DNA from: Mucilaginibacter sp.
Lineage (GTDB): Bacteria > Bacteroidota > Bacteroidia > Sphingobacteriales > Sphingobacteriaceae
Assembly: GCF_028287845.1 (NCBI RefSeq)
Contig: NZ_JAQBOW010000100.1
Span: 1-33,773, forward strand
Direction of reading: 5' to 3'
DNA length: 33,773 nt
A program made the position numbers and the translations under genes. Below, one piece after another: positions 15,814-22,755 of the stretch (positions are counted from its first letter, which is position 1; every line of letters begins with the position of its first letter). The notes below the pieces were generated by a model that saw nothing but the letters and a program-made list of their open reading frames with translations, was not told the DNA's origin and did not search any database.

Positions 15814-15841
15814 AAAGAACCTTTCCGCTCCGAACTGATCC

Positions 15842-15875
15842 GCGCCCTTGTTGGTGATAACACCAACAAGGGCGC
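15842..15875 (+). repeat. CTTGTTGGTG/CACCAACAAG palindrome, copy 3 (longest)
   Basis: Perfect 15-bp arms GCGCCCTTGTTGGTG and CACCAACAAGGGCGC around ATAA, in the same orientation as copy 1. It lies 28 bases after the regulator stop in a 217-base gap; no other element is recognised there. Confidence 0.85.
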
Positions 15876-16030
15876 AAGCGAAAAAGTTAGTTTTTTGTTC
15901 CTTTCAAAAACAAGCGAAGGCATCAGCTGGTTAACTTTAACATTGCGCCGATTATATAATTTTATTCCCTAACATAATGGTAAGCCGGTTGTTATTGCGT
16001 AACTATAGCTTTATCGCTTGTTAAATAACC

Positions 16031-17290
16031 ATGAGCAAAGTTTTTACCATTACAGAAGGTTTAGAGAATATGGGTGCTTTGCGCACCGGTGGGCAGGGCT
16101 CGGTTTATAAAGGTCGCCGCATGGGTCCCATTATAAGTGCCGTAAAAATATTGCCAACCCCCATTTTTACCGAAGATAAAAGCGATAAGAACCTCAAAGC
16201 TTTTGAAAATGAGGTTACCAAACTAAAAAAGGTAAATGAGGTGCCCAACCCCAACGTGGTGAAGATATTAAATTTTGGCCTTACAGAAAGCGGTTCTTTC
16301 CCTTTTATCGAGATGGAATATATAGACGGCCCCGATCTGGAAGAATTGTTGAAACCGCCGCATGAAAAAATATTCACCATCAATGAAACCATCAAGGTTG
16401 CCGGGCAATTGGCTAATGCACTGTCGCATTGCCATAAGCTTGGGGTTAAACATGGTGATGTTAAAAGCAATAATGTAAAATATAATATCCATTCGGGCAA
16501 CTATGTGCTGCTTGACTTTGGGATGGCCATCATGTCTGACGAGCAACGGCGCACCAGCATGCGTCATGCAGGTGCCATTGAATTTATGGCTCCCGAGCAG
16601 AACACCGGGGCCATGCTTTTTCAAACAGATATTTATAGCTATGGCGTAATTTTATATGAATTGCTGGCGGGGCAAGTACCCTTTCCGCTGGCAGATAACG
16701 GCGAAACATCGCGCAACACGGTGATGATCGCTCACATGGAGTCGGCAGTACCTGATCTGAAGGCACTTAGGCGCAAAAATTTGCCGGATGCCTGGTCGGT
16801 TACTACAAAAGAACAGGAGATGCAGGTGCCGGCGCAAATGCTACAGGTAATTTATAAATGCCTGGAAAAAGACCCGCAAAAAAGGTTTGCAAATGGTGAG
16901 CAATTGCAAGCGGCATTGCTACAGCACCAGCCGGAGTCGGATTCAATAACAATTCAAACTGCCGCCCCTGGCAACAATATAAGTCTTCCCCGTCGGGTAT
17001 TTTTTGGGGGACTTGCAATTTTTTTGCTCGCGGTCACGTTTGCGCTGGTGGGCCTATTCCATAAAAAGGTAAAATACATAACCGTTACCCCATACCAACC
17101 TTTTTGGGTAACCCGTCCAAAATACGGGTCTAAGGTAGTACAGTATTCCAAATTTAATACCGATACAATACTAAACGAAAGCCTTACAGCCCGCGACAGT
17201 GCAAAACTGGCTAACTACGAGCGGGCACTTATCCGTTCGCATAAAAAATATGCGAAGCCGAAAAGAAAGAAGTTCTTAGGATTATTCTAA
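16031..17290 (+). CDS. Transmembrane Hanks-type serine/threonine protein kinase
   Basis: A 419-residue kinase. The N-terminal domain has the Gly-rich loop TGGQGSVYKG (19-28), the ATP-binding Lys K39 in AVKIL, the catalytic loop HGDVKSNN (141-148, D143 and N148), DFG at 162-164 and APE at 187-189. The Arg of HRD is replaced by Gly, so it is a non-RD kinase that may not need activation-loop phosphorylation. A linker rich in Q, S and P (about 295-318) precedes one transmembrane helix (323-343). The external tail of about 75 residues is basic and ends KPKRKKFLGLF; it has no PASTA domain. The palindrome family lies both before and after this gene. Its substrate is unknown, and the nearby winged-helix regulator is a conceivable one. 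Confidence 0.93.
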   Translation: MSKVFTITEGLENMGALRTGGQGSVYKGRRMGPIISAVKILPTPIFTEDKSDKNLKAFENEVTKLKKVNEVPNPNVVKILNFGLTESGSFPFIEMEYIDGPDLEELLKPPHEKIFTINETIKVAGQLANALSHCHKLGVKHGDVKSNNVKYNIHSGNYVLLDFGMAIMSDEQRRTSMRHAGAIEFMAPEQNTGAMLFQTDIYSYGVILYELLAGQVPFPLADNGETSRNTVMIAHMESAVPDLKALRRKNLPDAWSVTTKEQEMQVPAQMLQVIYKCLEKDPQKRFANGEQLQAALLQHQPESDSITIQTAAPGNNISLPRRVFFGGLAIFLLAVTFALVGLFHKKVKYITVTPYQPFWVTRPKYGSKVVQYSKFNTDTILNESLTARDSAKLANYERALIRSHKKYAKPKRKKFLGLF

Positions 17291-17314
17291 AGTGATAAAA
17301 ACAGATTTTCGGAT

Positions 17315-17376
17315 TTATAACACCAACAAGGGCGGAGGAGGTTTTTGATTTTTGACTTAATACTTTTGACTTGACT
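17315..17376. repeat. Half palindrome (copy 4) plus TTTTTGAC-type tandem words
   Basis: Bases 17315-17335 repeat the loop and right arm of the CTTGTTGGTG family (ATAACACCAACAAGGGCGG), with no left arm, so this is a truncated copy. It is followed at 17341-17376 by tandem words GATTTTTGACTTAATAC and TTTTGACTTGACTT that run straight up to the kdsC stop codon on the opposite strand. No inverted partner of those words was found. Confidence 0.65.
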
Positions 17377-17897
17377 TACCAGCTATAAGACTCTTCGCTC
17401 ATCCACTTGTCCTGTACTTTGAGTACTTTTTCTATCACATCGCGGGCACAGCCTTTGCCGCCGCCAAGTGGAGATACATATTGGCTTACAGCTTTAATTT
17501 CTTCGACAGCGTCGGCGGGGCAAACGGGCAAACCGGCTAATTTCATTACGTCCAAATCAGGAATATCATCGCCCATGTATAACACATTATTAGGCAGGAT
17601 ATGCTTTGATTCGAGGTAATCTTTAAACTTGTTAACTTTTATGTGAGCGCCTATAAACACATCGGTAATACCCAGGCTGTTTAAACGATATATAGCAGTT
17701 TTTGACCGACTGCCTGAAATTGCACAAACATTATAACCGCATTTTACAGCTAATTGCAAAGCATAACCGTCCTTAATATTAAAAGCACGGGTTTGTTCGC
17801 CGGTCTCAGTAACAAATACAGAACCATCTGTTAATACCCCATCCACATCAAAAATAAAGGTGGTAATATCTTTTAGCTTAGTTAAAAATGATTCCAT
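17376..17897 (-). CDS. kdsC: KdsC-like HAD-family phosphatase
   Basis: A 173-residue HAD phosphatase lacking a cap domain, the type that dephosphorylates 3-deoxy-D-manno-octulosonate 8-phosphate in the Kdo branch of lipopolysaccharide synthesis. The catalytic DxD is D17/D19 in FDVDGVLTDGS. Motif II is AISGSRS and motif IV is MGDDIPDLDVM near residue 108. Full length (KdsC is about 170-190). The C-terminal GGKGCARDVIEKVLK is also characteristic. It lies six bases downstream of iscX, so it is probably co-transcribed with the genes up to 18505 or 19307. Related phosphatases act on other sialic-acid-like sugars, so the exact substrate is inferred. Confidence 0.9.
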   Translation of the reverse strand: MESFLTKLKDITTFIFDVDGVLTDGSVFVTETGEQTRAFNIKDGYALQLAVKCGYNVCAISGSRSKTAIYRLNSLGITDVFIGAHIKVNKFKDYLESKHILPNNVLYMGDDIPDLDVMKLAGLPVCPADAVEEIKAVSQYVSPLGGGKGCARDVIEKVLKVQDKWMSEESYSW

Positions 17898-17903
17898 TTA
17901 CAG

Positions 17904-18146
17904 TTACTGATTATCCCGCCATTCATAAACCCAGGCAGATTGAATTTGTTCCAGGTGGCCCTCGGTTGATTGCTCGCGTGTGCCTTCAAAATTTGGCAGC
18001 GCAAGTACCCATTCTAATAGTTCGGTAAAGCGGATGCGGTATATTTTTGATTCATTAAAATCATCACCAAACTTTTCATAAAGCGACATGGCAATATCTT
18101 CATGGTCATTCCAATGTATCGGCAAGGCAAATTTTTCGTCTGTCAT
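17904..18146 (-). CDS. iscX: IscX-like protein
   Basis: An 80-residue acidic protein that aligns with IscX (YfhJ): IHWNDHEDIAMSLYEKFGD corresponds to the E. coli opening LKWTDSREIGEALYD, followed by IRFTELLEWVLALPNFEG and a C-terminal EGHLEQIQSAWVYEW. IscX binds IscS and ferrous iron and adjusts the rate of Fe-S cluster assembly. The ten-residue N-terminal extension is small. It lies 26 bases after the [2Fe-2S] ferredoxin gene, which is also its neighbour in the E. coli isc operon, and that supports the call. No iscS, iscU or iscA is in the window. Confidence 0.85.
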   Translation of the reverse strand: MTDEKFALPIHWNDHEDIAMSLYEKFGDDFNESKIYRIRFTELLEWVLALPNFEGTREQSTEGHLEQIQSAWVYEWRDNQ

Positions 18147-18172
18147 TTTATTATGTTAATGCTTATAACTTA

Positions 18173-18505
18173 TTAATGCCCCAAAAACTGCGACTGGTTT
18201 GGCAAAGTAACTTCAATATCGCCATCAATCATCACACACTGGCAGCCTAATCTTGAATTAATGCGTGGATTAACTGCCCGGTCTATAAAATCTTCTTCCT
18301 TATCAGAAATTTCCTGGACATTATCCATTCCATTATTTACATATATATGGCAGGTACTGCAACCGCACACGCCGCCGCAATTATGTTGCAACTCAATGCC
18401 ATTTTCCAGGCATACATCCAACACAGACTCTCCTTCGGCAATTGGCAGTTCAACGGTGTCATGCCCTGCCTCTTCAAAGTTTATTTTTACTTTAAAAATA
18501 TTCAT
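18173..18505 (-). CDS. fdx: Adrenodoxin-type [2Fe-2S] ferredoxin
   Basis: A 110-residue soluble [2Fe-2S] ferredoxin. The cluster loop has C43, C49 and C52 in the pattern CxxxxxCxxC (NCGGVCGCSTC), with the fourth ligand at C88 or C90 in RLGCQC. C47 is an extra cysteine inside the loop. This spacing is that of the adrenodoxin/Isc ferredoxins, which donate electrons in Fe-S cluster assembly. The neighbouring iscX agrees with that role. The ATG is preceded by TACTTTTG-CCAAA, so the message may be leaderless. The gene lies 19 bases after the DUF2520 gene and could be read from both its own promoter and the upstream one. Confidence 0.92.
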   Translation of the reverse strand: MNIFKVKINFEEAGHDTVELPIAEGESVLDVCLENGIELQHNCGGVCGCSTCHIYVNNGMDNVQEISDKEEDFIDRAVNPRINSRLGCQCVMIDGDIEVTLPNQSQFLGH

Positions 18506-18510
18506 TTTGG

Positions 18511-18518
18511 CAAAAGTA
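18511..18518 (-). promoter_or_regulatory. TACTTTTG box five bases before the fdx ATG
   Basis: The minus strand reads TACTTTTG-CCAAA-ATG. The box fits TAnnTTTG exactly, and transcription from it would begin at or next to the start codon, giving a leaderless message. No clear -33 TTTG was found at the expected distance. Confidence 0.5.
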
Positions 18519-18524
18519 ACAAAA

Positions 18525-19307
18525 TTACTTATCCCCGTGCGATCCTTTATCCAATTTGATAATATCCTGACTTAATAAAGTGTAAAGTTCCTGTAAATGA
18601 GGTGTATCTTTTAGCAATTGCAGGTGATTATTCATGGTAATCCCGTCATTGCGGGCTGCAGGGCCGGTTTGCATAGTTGCCGGCAGGCCAACTTGCACTT
18701 TTTGGGCAGTTTCTAATATTAACGGTCTCAGCAATTCAAAATCAAGCTGATGTTGGGCTAAAATTTGCTGCGCGATGGTATACAGGTAATTGGGGAAATT
18801 GCAGGCAAATACTGCTGCCAGGTGCAATATTTTGCGTTGCGCGGAGTCAATCAGGTAAACTTTATTACTTATGGTTTGTGCCAGTGCCGTTAGTTGTTTA
18901 GCTATGTTTTCATCAGCAGCTTCAATACATAAAGGAACGTTCCTAAAATCAACCTCTTTGGTTTTACTAAAAGTTTGCAGCGGGTAAAAAACGCCAACGT
19001 TATCAGAAAAAGCCAGCAAAGTATATAGATCTGTAGCGCCTGATGTATGTACCATTAATTTTTTATAAGATGCCAGCTGCTCTGCTATTAAGCCTATGGC
19101 ATCATCTTTAATGGCAATAACAAACAGATCGGTATTGGGGTCTATATTGGTGATATCGTCAATCGGTTCGGCCTTTACGTGGTACGCCAACAAAGCGGCG
19201 TTTTGCATATTACGGCTATAGACCTGCACAATGCGGTGCCCTGCATTTTTAAACGCGGCTGCCAAATGAGTGGCTACATTGCCCGAACCGATGATTGTGG
19301 TATGCAT
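18525..19307 (-). CDS. Rossmann-fold / DUF2520 domain protein
   Basis: A 260-residue protein. The N-terminal Rossmann domain has the dinucleotide loop IIGSGNVATHLAAAF (5-19), resembling F420-dependent NADP oxidoreductases and ketopantoate reductases, with VFYPLQTFSK in the middle. The C-terminal DUF2520 helical domain includes LHLAAVFACNFPNYLY and AARNDGITMNNHL. It looks like an NAD(P)-dependent dehydrogenase related to the 6-phosphogluconate superfamily, but no substrate is established. From memory this gene commonly lies next to kdsC-like and maf genes in Bacteroidota, as here apart from the inserted block. It probably begins an operon continuing into fdx, iscX and kdsC. Confidence 0.85.
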   Translation of the reverse strand: MHTTIIGSGNVATHLAAAFKNAGHRIVQVYSRNMQNAALLAYHVKAEPIDDITNIDPNTDLFVIAIKDDAIGLIAEQLASYKKLMVHTSGATDLYTLLAFSDNVGVFYPLQTFSKTKEVDFRNVPLCIEAADENIAKQLTALAQTISNKVYLIDSAQRKILHLAAVFACNFPNYLYTIAQQILAQHQLDFELLRPLILETAQKVQVGLPATMQTGPAARNDGITMNNHLQLLKDTPHLQELYTLLSQDIIKLDKGSHGDK

Positions 19308-19346
19308 AGTTCATTCAAATACGCGTCATTGCGAGGTTAGTTAATA

Positions 19347-21821
19347 TTACTCGGGCTTCAGCTCCTTGTTTCTTCTAAATATAGACAGCAATATACCTAT
19401 CACCATAATAATGGTACCAGACCACAGGAAGTTAATATCCGGAAACTTAATGGCGCGCATTACTATCCATTTTTTAGCACTTTCGGGCTGTTGGTAAAGG
19501 GTAACTTCTATTTTATTTTTTTGCGGAATAACTTTGGTGAAACGAAGCTTTAAACCGGCATCATCAACCTTGCGGGCAAAGTCGAATGCATTATTGCTCC
19601 TTATCATATAAACAGGCTCGGCCTCGTATGATTTATCATGCGATACCACATGCAGTTTGGCACCTATGGCAATGTCTTTATCTGTTAAAGTAATATCTGA
19701 TATATGATCCTTTTTAGCAATGCTTTCCAATATCATATACCCTTCTCTAAAGCGTATGGTGTCGCCAGGAGATACTTCGTAAACTAAAGGTGTTTCGTAG
19801 TTCTTATCATCATCAGCTTCATCATGCCCTGCTTCTGCGGTGCCTTCGCCAACAGTAATGGCGTTAGACATATTAACATGTGTGTACAGATCACTAAATA
19901 AATAATGCTTAGTATCCGGCGACGAGATCAATCCCATCTTCATATTAGCCTGGGCATTGGGTTTTAGCATAAACTCCTCTGTAACCTTACCATTAGCGTC
20001 TACAACCTTATAATTCACCTTAAAATAATGGTTTGGCGGGGATATCGAGTCGCCAACATAACTTACCAGGTATTTACCCATTTGCACAGGCGTGTTTTTA
20101 TACAGGATGATATTTTCTTTAGGATTATTTTTGGTTTTTACAAAATCGCTGGAAAATTGGTCGCCGCTTGTGTTTTCTGATATCACTTTACTGGTTCCTG
20201 CTGAAATTAGCGCGCCTACCATTATCAATCCAAAACCAATATGCGCAACTGCCGAACCGGCCAGTTTTACTTTGCCTTTTAATGCCTCTATGAATACTTT
20301 CGCATTAGCCAATATGGAGTAAACGGCGCCTACCATTATCAGGATAAAAACAAACTGAAGTTTATAAACTCCGGTTACATATATTATAACCCCGGTAATT
20401 ACCCCCGCAAGTATTAAATAAATTGCAGAAGTAATAAAGAATTTAGTAATATCTGTCTTCTTATATTTCATGAACTGTGTTACGCCGGTTAACAAGGTAA
20501 CTACCACTGCAAATGAAGCCTGTATAATATTGTAATGCCTTATCGGATCAGACGGCGGTGCCACTTTGGTGCCAAACATCAGGTTCCAAACAGGTATAGA
20601 TGATACTACCACCAGGTGAAAACATGATAAGCATAAAAATATAGCACCTACAAACATCCAAAACTCGCGCGAATAGGTTTCTTCGTCTTTTTTAGTGCGT
20701 GGCAATTCTTTCCAACGGATAGCTAACAGAACAATAGCTAATATTAAAAATATAACCACATCGGCAACCAGGTGCCAAAACATACCGGCATCTGTAAATG
20801 CATGAACGGATGTATCACCCAACACACCACTACGGGTAAGGAAAGATGCGTACAGTACCAGCACAAAGCTGGTTAACACTAAAATTGTAGCGGTAAAATA
20901 GGAATGACCTGTATTTTTATATACAATCATTACGTGCACAGCGCCAACCAATATTAACCATGGAATTATAGAAGCATTTTCTACCGGGTCCCATGCCCAG
21001 AAACCGCCGAACGATAATGATTCATAGGCCCAAAACGCACCCATGATAATACCTGTCCCTAAAACCATCATCGCGAAGAGCGAATAAGATATAGCTGGCT
21101 TTATCCATTCGGTATAGCGTTTTTGCCAAAGACCGGCAATTGCATAAGCAAACGGAACAACCATTGATGCAAAACCCAAAAACAAGGTTGGCGGGTGTAT
21201 AACCATCCAATAGTTTTGCAATAACGGGTTCATGCCGTTACCGTCTTTAATATAGCTTAAATAGTTATGGTAAAGCGCCGGGTTGGTAGCAAATATTGGT
21301 GCCGATTCTTTAAGGTTAATAGCCTCGCGCAGCAAAATAAACGGCGAGGTACCAATACGCTGGCCAAATATATCTACCCCTATCAGCATAGTGGCTACTA
21401 TGGCTTGCGATAAGGATACAACCGCCATTACCGGGGTTTCCCATGATTTGGCTTTCCATATTAATATACAGCTTAAAACTCCCTGCCAAAAGGTCCACAG
21501 CCAGAAGCTGCCTTCTTGTCCATCCCAAAAACTTGAAATAATATAATGAACAGGCAACGCTCTTGATGAGTGCTCCCAGGCGTAGTAATATTCAAAAAGA
21601 TGATTTAAAATGATATAATAAAGGCAAATGCCAATGCCTATAACCGAAGCGGTGTTGATATAAGCACCTATACGCCCAAGGCGTTTCCAGGAAGTATCTG
21701 AGGGATTGATAGTTGCAAAATAGTAGCTGATTGCTGCAAATAAGGCCGAGCCAAATGCTAAAATAGTGAAGAACTGACCGAGGTGGCCCGGTAAAAGGTG
21801 TTCGCCTTTAAATGTATCCAT
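19347..21821 (-). CDS. ccmF: Cytochrome c heme lyase subunit CcmF (CcsA/CcmF family)
   Basis: An 824-residue polytopic inner-membrane protein. The heme-handling WWD segment is at about 264-288 (FWAYES, GGFWAWDPVENASIIPW). Other family blocks are WDGQEGSFWLW near 99-109 and WMVIHPP near 205-211, whose His is a likely heme ligand. More than a dozen transmembrane helices can be traced, with a large soluble domain at about 560-790 before the last helix (MVIGILLSIFRR). CcmF transfers heme from holo-CcmE to apocytochrome c thiols. The length exceeds E. coli CcmF (about 650). It is preceded on the same strand by two ccmE genes, an eight-base gap separating the nearer one, so the three form an operon. 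Confidence 0.92.
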   Translation of the reverse strand: MDTFKGEHLLPGHLGQFFTILAFGSALFAAISYYFATINPSDTSWKRLGRIGAYINTASVIGIGICLYYIILNHLFEYYYAWEHSSRALPVHYIISSFWDGQEGSFWLWTFWQGVLSCILIWKAKSWETPVMAVVSLSQAIVATMLIGVDIFGQRIGTSPFILLREAINLKESAPIFATNPALYHNYLSYIKDGNGMNPLLQNYWMVIHPPTLFLGFASMVVPFAYAIAGLWQKRYTEWIKPAISYSLFAMMVLGTGIIMGAFWAYESLSFGGFWAWDPVENASIIPWLILVGAVHVMIVYKNTGHSYFTATILVLTSFVLVLYASFLTRSGVLGDTSVHAFTDAGMFWHLVADVVIFLILAIVLLAIRWKELPRTKKDEETYSREFWMFVGAIFLCLSCFHLVVVSSIPVWNLMFGTKVAPPSDPIRHYNIIQASFAVVVTLLTGVTQFMKYKKTDITKFFITSAIYLILAGVITGVIIYVTGVYKLQFVFILIMVGAVYSILANAKVFIEALKGKVKLAGSAVAHIGFGLIMVGALISAGTSKVISENTSGDQFSSDFVKTKNNPKENIILYKNTPVQMGKYLVSYVGDSISPPNHYFKVNYKVVDANGKVTEEFMLKPNAQANMKMGLISSPDTKHYLFSDLYTHVNMSNAITVGEGTAEAGHDEADDDKNYETPLVYEVSPGDTIRFREGYMILESIAKKDHISDITLTDKDIAIGAKLHVVSHDKSYEAEPVYMIRSNNAFDFARKVDDAGLKLRFTKVIPQKNKIEVTLYQQPESAKKWIVMRAIKFPDINFLWSGTIIMVIGILLSIFRRNKELKPE

Positions 21822-21829
21822 TAAATAAA

Positions 21830-22240
21830 TTATATGTTGGCCTCTTTAGCCTTAAATTCTGTAAAATCTACCTTGTCCTGTGTGTATTTTGACGGGCACT
21901 TAAGCGTTATATGGGAAGCATGAAATTTACCTGCATCCATTTTACCCACCATTACCACTTGCTCAGACCGTTCAAAATCTTGCGGTTTAGCGCCCGTAAA
22001 TTCAACCTGGCATTCTTCGCCATTACTGTCTTTTATAAAAAAGGTAAAGTAGTTAGCATCTTTAACAGCGTCATAATGCATTTCTCTTTTCAGGTCTAAA
22101 TGCCCTACAATATGCAATTCGTCAGTTGTTTTACGTGCGTCAGCTATTGACCCATATGTGCTTGTGCTACCATAGGTGCTAATAATAACAGCAATAGATA
22201 TAGCAATAACAATCAAACCTAAGATAGAACTTTTTTTCAT
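21830..22240 (-). CDS. ccmE: Cytochrome c maturation protein CcmE (copy 2 of tandem pair)
   Basis: A 136-residue periplasm-facing heme chaperone anchored by one N-terminal helix (residues 4-22), followed by the OB-fold core (LHIVGHLDLKREMHYD, FFIKDSNGEECQVEFTG). In E. coli the heme attaches to His130 in an HxxxY motif; here the matching position is C115 in KCPSKY (C115-xxx-Y119), the CxxxY variant described for some bacteria and archaea. The C-terminal tail is short. It begins three bases after the first copy and is clearly a tandem duplicate, since both have 136 residues and most of the core is identical. ccmF follows. Confidence 0.93.
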   Translation of the reverse strand: MKKSSILGLIVIAISIAVIISTYGSTSTYGSIADARKTTDELHIVGHLDLKREMHYDAVKDANYFTFFIKDSNGEECQVEFTGAKPQDFERSEQVVMVGKMDAGKFHASHITLKCPSKYTQDKVDFTEFKAKEANI

Positions 22241-22243
22241 AGC

Positions 22244-22654
22244 TTATATGCTGGCCTGTTTTGCTTTGGCCTCTGTAATTTCTACCTTGTCTTGAGTATA
22301 TTTAGACGGGCATTTCATTAATATTTTTGATGCATGAAATTCATTACCGTGCATTTGTCCGGTTAAAACTATCTGTTCTGAGCGTTCAAAATCTTGTGGC
22401 TTGCTGCCGGTAAATACAACTTTGCATTCTTCACCTTTATTATCTTTCATATAGAAAGAAAAATAATTGGCATCCTTGGTAGCATCGTAAAACAATTGCT
22501 TTTGCTTATTTAAATGTCCTACAATGTGCAATTCGCTATCTGCACTTTTAGCATCTTTAAATGAACCGTAGGTGCTCGAAGTAGAATATACACTTATAAT
22601 AACTGCAATAGCTATTGCTATAACAACAAGACCAAATATTGAAGATTTTTTCAT
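22244..22654 (-). CDS. ccmE: Cytochrome c maturation protein CcmE (copy 1 of tandem pair)
   Basis: A 136-residue CcmE paralogue, first gene of the ccmE-ccmE-ccmF operon. Membrane anchor at about 4-22, then an OB-fold with LHIVGHLNKQKQLFYD and FYMKDNKGEECKVVFTGSKP. The heme-binding site is C115-PSK-Y119, as in the second copy. The two proteins differ mainly in the anchor-proximal loop, around 45-60 and near the C-terminal tail, so they could serve different cytochromes or be a dosage duplication (inference). A TATTTTTG promoter box lies 30 bases upstream of the ATG. Confidence 0.93.
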   Translation of the reverse strand: MKKSSIFGLVVIAIAIAVIISVYSTSSTYGSFKDAKSADSELHIVGHLNKQKQLFYDATKDANYFSFYMKDNKGEECKVVFTGSKPQDFERSEQIVLTGQMHGNEFHASKILMKCPSKYTQDKVEITEAKAKQASI

Positions 22655-22683
22655 TGTGGTTTATTTTCTGTAATTCAAGTTTA

Positions 22684-22691
22684 CAAAAATA
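22684..22691 (-). promoter_or_regulatory. TATTTTTG promoter box of the ccmE-ccmE-ccmF operon
   Basis: The minus strand has TATTTTTG, an exact TAnnTTTG box, 29 bases before the first ccmE ATG in the 101-base gap behind the T9SS protein gene. No convincing -33 element. Confidence 0.45.
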
Positions 22692-22755
22692 CAAAACGTA
22701 CAGGTAATAATGTTTATTACAACACATATATATTATTTAGAATACTTCTTAACAA

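Noticed and set aside
13445..17335. CRISPR-like interpretation of the four CTTGTTGGTG elements
   Set aside because: Spacing is irregular (hundreds to thousands of bases), genes lie between copies, orientation is mixed and no cas genes are present.
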